Below, piece by piece: positions 1 to 8,346 of a DNA stretch of 37,673 bases (position 1 is its first letter; each line of letters starts with the position of its first letter). The notes beneath the pieces were generated by a model. It was not told the DNA's origin and made no database searches. It was given only the letters and a program-made list of their open reading frames with translations. A program made the translations under genes and the position numbers. This DNA is from Endomicrobium sp. (GTDB taxonomy: Bacteria > Elusimicrobiota > Endomicrobiia > Endomicrobiales > Endomicrobiaceae): the NCBI GenBank assembly GCA_031286985.1, contig JAITTL010000029.1, positions 1-37,673 of the forward strand, in the 5' to 3' direction.

Positions 1-82
1 GACATCAGGTATGGTGAAATATGCAAAAGCCAAACGCTTCCAAGACATAGGAGCGAACTTAGGATTTAGTTATAAGTTTTAG
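1..82 (+). CDS. C-terminal end of an outer-membrane beta-barrel protein (partial)
   Basis: Reading codons from position 2 gives 26 residues before a TAG at 80-82, ending in DIGANLGFSYKF. An alternating polar/aromatic final strand with a terminal phenylalanine is the classic signal recognised by the outer-membrane barrel assembly machinery. The start lies outside the window, so neither the family nor the size can be judged. A second protein ending in Phe (2019-3446) lies just downstream on the same strand, so the two may be related porin-like proteins. Barrel-end identity is inferred from this short tail only. Confidence 0.6.
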   Translation, partial: TSGMVKYAKAKRFQDIGANLGFSYKF

Positions 83-204
83 GGGAGAAAGGTTGGAGAG
101 TAGTAGATAAGAAGCATGTATGTGAAGCAGAATGATGTGTAGGTTCCGTTTTCGTGAAAGCAAAGAAGAGCTATTAAGAATTTTGTAGTATGAATAATTA
201 AGAT

Positions 205-1842
205 ATGTTTATTTATAATAACAAATTGTTGTCAAAACATGTAAAAACAATACAAGCTTTCAATAGCCATGAGTTTATTAATGCATTCGATGAAATTAAT
301 AAATACAAGAAAAATTATTTACTATTTGGGTATATAAGGTATGAAGCAAAAGATATATTTTGTGGAAAGAATATATCGAACAATCTCCCGTTTTTGTATT
401 TTAAAGTTTTCAAAGATATCAAGAATTTTTCTCTAGGATCCAACATAAAATATGAACTTGACATATCTTCTTCGATAAGTTTTGACGATTACATAGAGGA
501 TATAAAAAAAATTAAAACTGAAATTTTTAATGGGAATACATATGAGGTTAATTATACTTTTGATTTTAATGTAAAATTTAAAGGTTCCGCATTTGGGCTG
601 TATAATTATCTGTTACAAAAACAAAATACATTGTATACTTCCTTTATAAAAAATCAATATGATACTTTACTGTCTTTTTCCCCAGAGTTGTTTTTTTCTA
701 TTGAAGGCAATCACATAATAACAAAACCTATGAAAGGAACTATTAAGCGTGGGAAAAATAAAAAAGAAGATGAAAAAAATATTGAATTTTTAAGAACTGA
801 TATCAAAAACCGTTCTGAAAATATTATGATAGTAGACCTTCTGCGAAACGATTTAGGAAAAATAGCAAAAGCAGGAACTGTAAAGGTGACAAATTTATTT
901 AATGTTGAAACTCACAAGACACTGCATCAAATGACATCGCAGATTGAAGCTGATTTAAAAGAAAACATTTATCTTTTTGATGTTCTTAAAGCTTTGTTTC
1001 CATGCGGATCTGTAACAGGTGCCCCAAAAATAAGTACGATGAATATCATAGATAAGCTAGAAGAGGGGAAAAGAAATATTTACTGTGGAGCAATAGGATT
1101 TATAACTTCTAAAAAGTGCATATTTAGTGTGCCTATAAGAATTTTGCAAAAATCTATCTACAACAAAAATTTTATATACAGAGTAGGAAGTGCAATAGTG
1201 TGGGATTCTAACATTCAAGATGAATGGATGGAAGCAAAAACAAAAACTAAATTTTTAAACGATGAGTTTCAAATTGTAGAAACTATGAGGATAGAAAACA
1301 AAAAAATTTTGTTTATGGATCGTCATATTTCAAGAATGTCTGACTCTGCTAAACACTATCGATTCTCATTTGACAAAAAATCCATAAAAATTAAAACGGA
1401 TACGGACAAAATTGTGAGAATTCTTCTTCGCAAAACGGGTGAAATAACTATAGAATATAGAAATTTTACTGAGTCTAAAACTAACAAAGTAAGAATTTCT
1501 CCTGTTGTTACAAATAGCAATAGTGAGTTTTTATATCACAAAACAACTTATAGGCCATATTACGATACAGATTACAATAAGTACTACGATGAATTGTTTT
1601 TTAATCAAAAAGGTGAGCTAGCAGAAGGAAGTAGGACGAATATTTTACTTGAAATCAACAATAAACTTTATACACCTGCATTGAAATCAGGACTTTTAAA
1701 CGGTATTTTACGCCAAAAGTTGCTTGAAGAAGGGAAATGTATTGAAAAAACCCTCAAAAAAAAGGATCTATGTGAAGCTGAGAGCATATATTGTATAAAT
1801 TCTGTACGTGGAATAAAAAAAGTGGACATGGCATGGTTTTGA
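205..1842 (+). CDS. pabBC: Aminodeoxychorismate synthase component I fused to aminodeoxychorismate lyase (PabB-PabC)
   Basis: Bifunctional 545-residue enzyme for 4-aminobenzoate, the folate precursor. Residues ~85-350 are a chorismate-binding domain with PELFF (160-164), KPMKGT with the PabB-type lysine K177 (anthranilate synthases have Ala there), a DLLRNDLGKI helix (211-220) and CGSVTGAPK (267-275). Residues ~355-545 are a class IV PLP aminotransferase fold: K446 in a YHKT context is the likely Schiff-base lysine, followed by GELAEGSRTN and a SGLLNGILR loop. The first domain should make aminodeoxychorismate from chorismate and ammonia; the second should release pyruvate to give 4-aminobenzoate. 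The glutaminase partner PabA is not in the window. There is no clear ribosome site before ATG 205, so the start is less certain than the function. Confidence 0.9.
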   Translation: MFIYNNKLLSKHVKTIQAFNSHEFINAFDEINKYKKNYLLFGYIRYEAKDIFCGKNISNNLPFLYFKVFKDIKNFSLGSNIKYELDISSSISFDDYIEDIKKIKTEIFNGNTYEVNYTFDFNVKFKGSAFGLYNYLLQKQNTLYTSFIKNQYDTLLSFSPELFFSIEGNHIITKPMKGTIKRGKNKKEDEKNIEFLRTDIKNRSENIMIVDLLRNDLGKIAKAGTVKVTNLFNVETHKTLHQMTSQIEADLKENIYLFDVLKALFPCGSVTGAPKISTMNIIDKLEEGKRNIYCGAIGFITSKKCIFSVPIRILQKSIYNKNFIYRVGSAIVWDSNIQDEWMEAKTKTKFLNDEFQIVETMRIENKKILFMDRHISRMSDSAKHYRFSFDKKSIKIKTDTDKIVRILLRKTGEITIEYRNFTESKTNKVRISPVVTNSNSEFLYHKTTYRPYYDTDYNKYYDELFFNQKGELAEGSRTNILLEINNKLYTPALKSGLLNGILRQKLLEEGKCIEKTLKKKDLCEAESIYCINSVRGIKKVDMAWF

Positions 1843-1926
1843 TAAATAATATGATTCGTTTATTTACAATATTTTTCGAATTCATACTGAAGTAACACTG
1901 TAAAGATAAGAATTTTTTATATAAGC

Positions 1927-1955
1927 TTGATTTTTTTAATTGTTTTGTTTATACT
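1927..1955 (+). promoter_or_regulatory. Sigma-70-type promoter for the outer-membrane protein gene
   Basis: TTGATT (1927-1932), a 17-base spacer and TATACT (1950-1955) make a good housekeeping promoter. It gives a leader of about 55-60 bases before the gene at 2019, which has a strong AAGGAG ribosome site at 2005-2010. Confidence 0.6.
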
Positions 1956-2018
1956 CATGCCTACCGAATTATGTGTATGGTAATATACGACGATGAAAGA
2001 CGAAAAGGAGAGTAAGTG

Positions 2019-3446
2019 ATGAATAGGAAGAATGGTATAGTTGTTTTAATAATGTGTATAACGATTATGGGTACGATTATAGAAGCTATTGCAGCAGAAA
2101 ATGTGGCTAATTCTACAAATGCATCAACAAAGATAACCCCAGCCTTACGACAAGGTGAGTCTGATCTTAAAAAGATACACAAAGAAAGAAATGAAAGATT
2201 TAAATCTAACACTGTAAATGCAGATAAAGTAGAACTTTGTGGAGTTACTGATGCAGGTACTACATCATTTACTCCGCAAGAGGTATCTGACCTTAAAGAG
2301 ATACTCAAAAAAAGAAACGATGGTACAAAACCTGATGTTACGCAAGCAAGTAAGATAGGACTTTGCGGAGTTTCTGTTACAGGAACAGCTTCATTTACTC
2401 CGTATTGGACACCCAAAATTATACAAGAAGTTGGTAAAAAAGAAAGTTCTAAGACTGGTGGTGTGTTTTCATTTGCTATAAAATTTACGAAAGAATTTGA
2501 AAATAGCGCCAATAGTAAAATCGAAGCTTGTTTAAAGGGTGGAAAAGGTTCTGGTGTAAGTACCAATTTAACATATGCAAAGATAAACAGTGATGAAGAT
2601 CAGGTAGTAGATGGCAAGGGGAATGCGCTTGTAAAGCTGAAAGAATTATACTATCAACAGTCCCTGTTTAACAATAAGGTTATTGTAGATTTTGGAATGT
2701 TAAGCTTTTTTTCATTCTTTGCTAAGAACGAGTGTTCTCGATTTATCACAGGCACATTTTCTGAAGATAAAACAATCTATAGTGTTTCAAAGTCCATCGC
2801 CTTGAGATTGAGTTATGCACTGCTTGATGAAGTAGATGTTTCTTATGGATATTTTGCAAATGATATCGATAACATAAATGTGAAATGTGTCAACGTTGTT
2901 CAGGTCGCGTACAAACCTTTCAAAAATGGTACCATTAGAGCGTATGGATGGGTCAATAATGGAGATTTTTACTCTTTTAAAGATAAATCAAAATCAGGGA
3001 CATACGGTTTTGGAATAAGTGCTGATCAGAAAATGACTAAGGCTGTTGGTGGGTTTTTAAGATTTGGATATACAGATCCTTCTGTGGGTGTATACAGAAA
3101 AGGAGCAAATAATGATTCAAAGGTAAACAACAAGTTTGAATATCCTATGACAATGATGTGGAGCGTGGGAATTCAAGTTAATGGTATAGCGTGGTCAAGG
3201 GATAAAGATTTAGTTGGACTTGCTGTTGGCCAAGCATATGGTTCTTCAGATGCAAAAAAATGTAAGGCAATTGATAAATATAAAGATGGTGCGGAAACAG
3301 AAGTAGAGCTATATTATCGAGTAGCTTTAAATAAGTATGTCACTCTTTCCCCTGTTATACAATATATAGCAAATCCTAAAGGTGGAAATGGTCCATGCGA
3401 TAATGATATTTGGATTTTTGGAATAAGAACGCAGTTAGCATTTTAG
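2019..3446 (+). CDS. Porin-like outer-membrane protein with N-terminal tandem repeat
   Basis: 475 residues. The N-terminus is a typical secretion signal (basic MNRK, hydrophobic core 7-22, likely cleavage near AIAAEN). Residues 48-86 and 90-128 are two diverged copies of a charged module starting SDLK and ending LCGV...GT.SFTP. From about residue 140 the sequence becomes alternating, aromatic and glycine-rich like a beta-barrel, and the protein ends ...IRTQLAF with the C-terminal Phe used for outer-membrane insertion. ATG 2019 is chosen because AAGGAG lies 8 bases upstream; GTG 2016 is an alternative. Likely role: outer-membrane channel or surface protein. The charged N-terminal module could be periplasmic or exposed. 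The exact family and substrate are not recognised. Confidence 0.7.
   Translation: MNRKNGIVVLIMCITIMGTIIEAIAAENVANSTNASTKITPALRQGESDLKKIHKERNERFKSNTVNADKVELCGVTDAGTTSFTPQEVSDLKEILKKRNDGTKPDVTQASKIGLCGVSVTGTASFTPYWTPKIIQEVGKKESSKTGGVFSFAIKFTKEFENSANSKIEACLKGGKGSGVSTNLTYAKINSDEDQVVDGKGNALVKLKELYYQQSLFNNKVIVDFGMLSFFSFFAKNECSRFITGTFSEDKTIYSVSKSIALRLSYALLDEVDVSYGYFANDIDNINVKCVNVVQVAYKPFKNGTIRAYGWVNNGDFYSFKDKSKSGTYGFGISADQKMTKAVGGFLRFGYTDPSVGVYRKGANNDSKVNNKFEYPMTMMWSVGIQVNGIAWSRDKDLVGLAVGQAYGSSDAKKCKAIDKYKDGAETEVELYYRVALNKYVTLSPVIQYIANPKGGNGPCDNDIWIFGIRTQLAF
2160..2402 (+). repeat. Two-copy tandem coding repeat in the outer-membrane protein
   Basis: Two 39-residue modules with a 42-residue (126-base) period: 2160-2276 and 2286-2402. 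Each has a charged helix beginning SDLK, a K-x-x-L-C-G-V turn with a single Cys, and a G-T-x-S-F-T-P end. The nucleotide sequences have diverged, so the duplication is not recent. Confidence 0.75.
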
Positions 3447-3484
3447 TTAATAATTAAATAGGTTTTTGTTGGAAGCAGATTTGG

Positions 3485-5065
3485 CTATTTGTTTCTTAGA
3501 GCGGCGCTGATAAAACCTTTAAAAAGCGGATGGGCTTTTGTAGGTCTTGAGGCAAATTCTGGGTGGAACTGTACGCCTATGAAAAATGGGTGATTCCCTA
3601 TTTCGACTATTTCAGGTAGGATCCCTTTGTGATATGCAGTTACGGAAAGCCCGGATTTTTCTAATATATCTACGAATTCAGGATTCATTTCATATCTGTG
3701 CCTATGCCTTTCTTCGATCTCAGAGGATCCGTATAGGTTGTAGGCTAGAGAATTTTTTTTAACTTCAGATTTGTAATTGCCAAGCCTCATCGTTCCACCT
3801 CTGTAGTTAACGTTTTTTTGTTCGTCAAGAATTTTTATCACAGGATATTTTGTAGTTTTGTCAAATTCTGTAGAGTTTGCATTTTTAAGTCCTGCTAAAT
3901 TTCTTGATACCTCTATAACGCTACATTGCATGCCTAAGCATATACCAAAGAACGGAACTTTGTTTTCTCTTGCATACATTATCGCTTCTATTTTTCCTTC
4001 AATGCCTCTGTTTCCAAAACCTCCAGGAATCAAAACAGCATCATAATTTTTCAATTTTTCAACTAAATCTTTATCTTCAGATTCAAGGTAATATATTTCC
4101 GCTTTTGCTTTTAATTCTGCTGCGGCAATATTTAAAGATTCATCAATGGATTTGTAAGCATCTTTAAAATCTGCATACTTACCTACAACCACAACTTTAA
4201 CTATTTTGTCAAACTTATTAAGACATTTTACTTTTGTAAACCATGTTTTATCAAATTTCTTTTTCGGTTTTAGACTAAGCTTTTGCATGATTAGAGAATC
4301 TATATTTTGCTTGTAAAACGTTTCTGGGATACAATAAATGGAGGAGGCATTTAATGCCTCGACAACACATTCCTTTCTTACATTGCAAAAAAGAGAGATT
4401 TTTTGTTTTAACGATTCGTCAACATGATATTCTGTTCTGCATATTATCATGTCAGGCAAGATACCTATTTCTCTTAATTTATTAACTGAATGTTGTGTTG
4501 GTTTTGTTTTTAATTCGTTCGCACCAGCAATATATGGGACAAGGGTAACATGTATACTAAAAATGTCATTTTTTTTATTTTCAAGTTGAAACTGTCTAAC
4601 AGCTTCCATAAACGGAAGTCCTTCAATATCTCCGACTGTTCCACCTATTTCAATTATCGAGATATCACACTTATTTTTTAAAGCCGTAAAACGTTTCTTT
4701 ATTTCGTCTGTGATGTGGGGTATTACCTGAACAGTTGCACCGTCATAATCACCCCTTCTTTCTTTGGTTATTACGGTCTTGTAAATATCTCCAGCTGTAT
4801 TAGTATTTGCTTTGCTTGTATAAATGTCTAAAAATCTCTCATATGTTCCCAAGTCCAAATCTGATTCAGTCCCATCATTTGTAACAAAAACCTCGCCATG
4901 TTGGTAAGGATTCATTGTTCCAGGATCCACGTTTATATAAGGATCAAATTTTATCATATCAACTTTAAAACCATGTAATTGAAGAAGTTTGCCTATACTT
5001 GCACCAGAGATCCCCTTCCCTAATGAGCTTACAACGCCACCCGTGATGAAAATATATTTTGCCAC
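3485..5065 (-). CDS. pyrG: CTP synthase
   Basis: Converts UTP to CTP using ATP and glutamine-derived ammonia. 526 residues, close to the usual ~535-545. The N-terminal synthetase domain starts MAKYIFITGGVVSSLGKG, with a P-loop-like nucleotide site and the conserved DPYINVDPGTMNP segment. The C-terminal class I glutaminase domain has PFFGICLGMQ with the nucleophilic Cys (around residue 370) and a VQFHPEF His/Glu pair near the end. The start is GTG at 5065, preceded by AAGGAT that lies within the last codons of purF; only one base separates the purF stop from this start. The two glutamine-dependent nucleotide genes are therefore almost certainly co-transcribed and translationally coupled, downstream of rho. 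Confidence 0.97.
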   Translation of the reverse strand: MAKYIFITGGVVSSLGKGISGASIGKLLQLHGFKVDMIKFDPYINVDPGTMNPYQHGEVFVTNDGTESDLDLGTYERFLDIYTSKANTNTAGDIYKTVITKERRGDYDGATVQVIPHITDEIKKRFTALKNKCDISIIEIGGTVGDIEGLPFMEAVRQFQLENKKNDIFSIHVTLVPYIAGANELKTKPTQHSVNKLREIGILPDMIICRTEYHVDESLKQKISLFCNVRKECVVEALNASSIYCIPETFYKQNIDSLIMQKLSLKPKKKFDKTWFTKVKCLNKFDKIVKVVVVGKYADFKDAYKSIDESLNIAAAELKAKAEIYYLESEDKDLVEKLKNYDAVLIPGGFGNRGIEGKIEAIMYARENKVPFFGICLGMQCSVIEVSRNLAGLKNANSTEFDKTTKYPVIKILDEQKNVNYRGGTMRLGNYKSEVKKNSLAYNLYGSSEIEERHRHRYEMNPEFVDILEKSGLSVTAYHKGILPEIVEIGNHPFFIGVQFHPEFASRPTKAHPLFKGFISAALRNK

Positions 5066-5066
5066 T

Positions 5067-6449
5067 TTATAATCCTTCTTTACACGTATTTATTGAAATC
5101 TTTGTAGGGTATTTCCTTGTAAAGCACGATGTGCAAAAAACCTTTTCATTTTTATTACCAAAAGAGCATGACTTAACAAGATTTTCTAAACTTAAAAATG
5201 TTAAACTATCTACGTTTAAATGTTTCTTCATTTCTTCTAAGGAATTATTAGCAGCTATTAAATGCTCAATATTTGGCGTATCAATTCCGTAATAACATGG
5301 TCCGATTATAGGTGGACAAGACAAAGCAAAATGTATTTTTTTTGCACCAACATCTCTTAAAAGATTTATTAATTTCTTTGATGTTGTTCCCCTTACCATC
5401 GAATCATCTACTAATATTATTTCCTTGTTATCTACAACTTCTTTTATTGGGCGGAGCTTAAGTCTTGCTGTTAAATCTCTTAAATTTTGTGCCGGTTTTA
5501 TAAAAGACCTTCCAACATAGTGATTTCTTACAAATCCATTTTCGAAAAGTATTTTCGAAGTTCTGGAAAATCCAAGAGCTGCAAAATATCCTGTATCCGG
5601 AACAGGCATAACAATATCAGCTTTAATATCTTTCATTTGGCAAGCAAGATACTCTCCCATTTTTATTCTTGCTTCCTTTATAGTTTGTCCAAACATTATG
5701 CTGTCAGGTCTAGAAAAATAAACTTGTTCAAAAACACAAGTATTTTGTTTTTTTCGTTTTTTATATAAAAATGATTTCTTAATTTGTCCGTTTTCAATAA
5801 CAACAATTTCACCAGGTTTTATATCTCTAATATACGTACCACCAATAACTTCGATGGCAGCACTTTCCGAAGATATTATATATGAATTGTTTATTTTTCC
5901 TAAAACCAAAGGTCTAAACCCATTGTCATCTCTAGCACCTATAAGGGTTTTATCTTTAAGAATTACAAATGAAGAAGCTCCTTCTAGTTTACGCATAGAG
6001 CTTGCAACAACATCTGCAAGATCTCCTTTAGACATTGCAATAAGATGAAGTAGTATTTCAGTATCAGAAGTATGATTAAAAATCGCTCCTTTCTTTAAAA
6101 GGAGTTTTTTTATCTTAAGGAAGTTCGTGATATTGCCGTTATGAGCTACAGATATGTTGCCATGAATGCAATTTATCTGAAAAGGTTGGGCATTGGTTAA
6201 AGAACTTTTTGCCGATGTTGTATAACGAACATGCCCTATGGCTGCGGTTCCAGACAGCTTATTTATTAACATGTCATCACTGTTAAAAAACTTTGAAACA
6301 AGCCCCATAGCTTTAAAAGTTTTCATTCTTACTTCACCACTTATCGTAATGCCAACAGATTCTTCACCACGATGCTGCAAAGTAAGAAGTCCTGCTAAAG
6401 TTAACACAGAAGCATTGTCACTATTTTCGACTCCAATTATTCCACACAT
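5067..6449 (-). CDS. purF: Amidophosphoribosyltransferase (PurF)
   Basis: First committed step of purine synthesis: PRPP plus glutamine to phosphoribosylamine. 460 residues. ATG 6449 is chosen over an upstream in-frame codon at 6479 because it places Cys at position 2 (MCGIIGVE), where the N-terminal-nucleophile glutaminase needs it, and AAAAGG precedes it. The PRPP loop is IILVDDSMVRGTTS. Cysteines occur in the positions of the Bacillus-type Fe-S enzyme: one before the YFSRPDS segment, one in SCPPI, and a C-x-x-C pair in VFCTSCF near the C-terminus. This suggests an oxygen-sensitive 4Fe-4S form, which would fit an anaerobe. It follows rho and precedes pyrG on the same strand. Confidence 0.96.
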   Translation of the reverse strand: MCGIIGVENSDNASVLTLAGLLTLQHRGEESVGITISGEVRMKTFKAMGLVSKFFNSDDMLINKLSGTAAIGHVRYTTSAKSSLTNAQPFQINCIHGNISVAHNGNITNFLKIKKLLLKKGAIFNHTSDTEILLHLIAMSKGDLADVVASSMRKLEGASSFVILKDKTLIGARDDNGFRPLVLGKINNSYIISSESAAIEVIGGTYIRDIKPGEIVVIENGQIKKSFLYKKRKKQNTCVFEQVYFSRPDSIMFGQTIKEARIKMGEYLACQMKDIKADIVMPVPDTGYFAALGFSRTSKILFENGFVRNHYVGRSFIKPAQNLRDLTARLKLRPIKEVVDNKEIILVDDSMVRGTTSKKLINLLRDVGAKKIHFALSCPPIIGPCYYGIDTPNIEHLIAANNSLEEMKKHLNVDSLTFLSLENLVKSCSFGNKNEKVFCTSCFTRKYPTKISINTCKEGL

Positions 6450-6559
6450 AGATATTACCTTTTCTTTGTTGAAAAGCAAAAGAGATCAAACACATCTTCA
6501 ACAGACACACTTTGTTCATTAAATTATCAAGTATTCCCACAGCGTTTACTAGTAGCAAC

Positions 6560-7849
6560 TTATCGTCCTTCAATACTGGAAAGCTCCATTTGTTTCAAAA
6601 AGTCTTTATTAGATTTTGAATTAAGCAATCTCTTTCTCAATTCTTCCATAACTTCTATGGAATTCATTGAGTTCATCCATTTTCGTAGTATCCACATCTT
6701 GTTTTTTTCATCTTCATTCAAGAGAAGCTCTTCTTTTCTGGTACCTGAACGCAAAATGTCCACGGCAGGGAATATTCTTCTATCTGCAAATTTTCTATCA
6801 AGATAGATTTCACAATTACCAGTTCCTTTAAATTCTTCAAATATAACATCGTCCATTCTACTTCCTGTTTCAATAAGGGTAGTACCTATAATCGTAAGAC
6901 TACCGCCTTCTTCTATATTTCTTGCAGCACCAAAAAATCTTTTAGGTCTTTGTAAAGCATTTGAATCAAGTCCTCCTGAAAGAACTCTTCCACTTGAGGG
7001 TATTGCAGTATTATACGCTCTTGCAAGTCTCGTTATAGAGTCTAAAAGCACAACAACATGCTTACCATTTTCAACCATTCTCTTGGCTTTTTCTATAACC
7101 ATTTCGGCAACCTGTATATGCCTATCTGACGGCTCATCAAATGTTGAACATACAACTTCTCCACTGATAGAACGTTGCATGTCGGTAACTTCTTCAGGTC
7201 TTTCATCTATCAACAGAACCATAAGTATAATGTCTGGGTTATTTTCTGTTATTGCATTGGCTATTTTTTGTAAAAGGACAGTTTTTCCTGTTCTGGGAGC
7301 AGCATTGATTAATACTCTTTGTCCTCTTCCGATTGGTACAAGCATATCTATAATTCTTGTTGATACTTCTTCTTTTTTTGTTTCAAGAATTATTTTTTCG
7401 TTTGGATAGAGAGGTGTTAAATTATCAAAAAGCGCCCTATCTCTTATATTTTCAAGATCACATTGACCATTGATTGACTTGACTTGTAAAAGTGCAAAAT
7501 ATCGCTCTTGTTGAGCTTGAGGAGGACGAACATATCCAGCAACCGTATCACCCTTCCTTAAAGCAAATTTCTTTATCTGCGACGGAGATATGTATATATC
7601 GTCTGGACCTGGCAAATAATTATAATTTTGACTACGTAAAAAACCAAAACCATCAGGTAAAATTTCTAGGACACCTTCATCGTAAACCAATTTATTTTCC
7701 TTTGATTGTGCTTCAAAGATTTTTGCTATAAGTTCCTGTTTCCTTAAACCAGCAACCCCTTCAAGTTTGAGACTTTTTGCTATTTCTATCAACTCCAATA
7801 TCGTACGTTTAGACAAAACTGACACATTCATAGGCCTATCTTTTTCCAT
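6560..7849 (-). CDS. rho: Transcription termination factor Rho
   Basis: Hexameric RNA-dependent ATPase that terminates transcription. 429 residues from ATG 7849, chosen because AAAGGAG sits five bases upstream; the frame stays open to a GTG at 7948 with no ribosome site. Domains: N-terminal Rho_N helices ([19 protein letters not shown]), a cold-shock-like RNA-binding domain ([12 protein letters not shown]...), then the ATPase core with Walker [21 protein letters not shown], and Walker [18 protein letters not shown] near-consensus promoter at 7977-8005 gives a leader of roughly 120 bases, a length compatible with autoregulation (known for other rho genes, not shown here). Confidence 0.97.
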   Translation of the reverse strand: MEKDRPMNVSVLSKRTILELIEIAKSLKLEGVAGLRKQELIAKIFEAQSKENKLVYDEGVLEILPDGFGFLRSQNYNYLPGPDDIYISPSQIKKFALRKGDTVAGYVRPPQAQQERYFALLQVKSINGQCDLENIRDRALFDNLTPLYPNEKIILETKKEEVSTRIIDMLVPIGRGQRVLINAAPRTGKTVLLQKIANAITENNPDIILMVLLIDERPEEVTDMQRSISGEVVCSTFDEPSDRHIQVAEMVIEKAKRMVENGKHVVVLLDSITRLARAYNTAIPSSGRVLSGGLDSNALQRPKRFFGAARNIEEGGSLTIIGTTLIETGSRMDDVIFEEFKGTGNCEIYLDRKFADRRIFPAVDILRSGTRKEELLLNEDEKNKMWILRKWMNSMNSIEVMEELRKRLLNSKSNKDFLKQMELSSIEGR

Positions 7850-8346
7850 TAATTCTCCTTTAGGATTTTTTAGCACTCCCATTGCGCTACTTGATTTCAC
7901 AAAAAGATTCCCGCACTTTGTTTGATTTGTTTTAATTATGATTTCCACTTTGATTTGTCAAACCACGGCATGGGGAATTCTATATTATTATAGGTACGAT
8001 GTCAACAGCCTGTAAGGTTCCATAATATGATATTTGGCTTTTGAATGTATAAGGTTTCAGCTAGTAAGGTATGTATAGGGTAGCGATTCAGCGGTGGATT
8101 GGTTAGGCTTTATAAAGAAGGAATATGGTAGTAATGTCGATCTAATGATAAGAAACCAGCTTCATGGCAGACAAGAAAGTTTGAACCTACACTCGCATAG
8201 ACAATTAAGCCAACATTTGCTAGACTCCGCTGGAGTTTATATTTCGCTAAACACTTAAGGGCTTGCCATATGTCATTCGTAGCAGAAATATAAAATAGCT
8301 ATTGCCGTAGTAGTTTGCCTTCTTCACCAAATTAGTTGGAGCGAGC
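7850..8346. other. Non-coding gap between divergent rho and proA
   Basis: About 500 bases. The left part is the rho leader and promoter. The right part (about 8030-8340) looks less AT-rich than the neighbouring genes and contains a 54-codon open frame (GTG 8094 to TAA 8258) without a ribosome site, encoding ...RNQLHGRQESLNLHSHRQ-type sequence that I do not recognise. It may be a remnant of a lost gene or a chance frame. A short GACTCC/GGAGTT-type hairpin lies near 8223-8237. I found no tRNA, transposon end or CRISPR repeat. Confidence 0.4.
7977..8005 (-). promoter_or_regulatory. Sigma-70-type promoter for rho (rho-purF-pyrG)
   Basis: On the minus strand, TTGACA (8005-8000) is followed by 17 bases and TAGAAT (7982-7977): a perfect -35 and a 5/6 -10 box. 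The start site would be near 7970, leaving about 120 bases of leader before rho. TATAATAATA also occurs inside the spacer but is too close to the -35 to serve with it. Confidence 0.7.

Noticed and set aside
1961-2566. 201-residue open frame on the minus strand opposite the outer-membrane protein
   Set aside because: The plus-strand frame has a signal peptide, barrel end, promoter and ribosome site; the antisense frame mirrors the repeat and has no start signal.
3447-3490. Bidirectional terminator between convergent genes (AAATAG ... CTATTT)
   Set aside because: Only six weak AT pairs with a 23-base loop and no T-run; not convincing.
6449-6479. Longer N-terminus for PurF
   Set aside because: It would bury the catalytic Cys, and the AAAAGG ribosome site points to ATG 6449.
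8165-8215. tRNA-like T-loop (GGTTCAAAC on the minus strand)
   Set aside because: The flanking bases do not pair into a T-stem, and no acceptor or anticodon arm can be formed.
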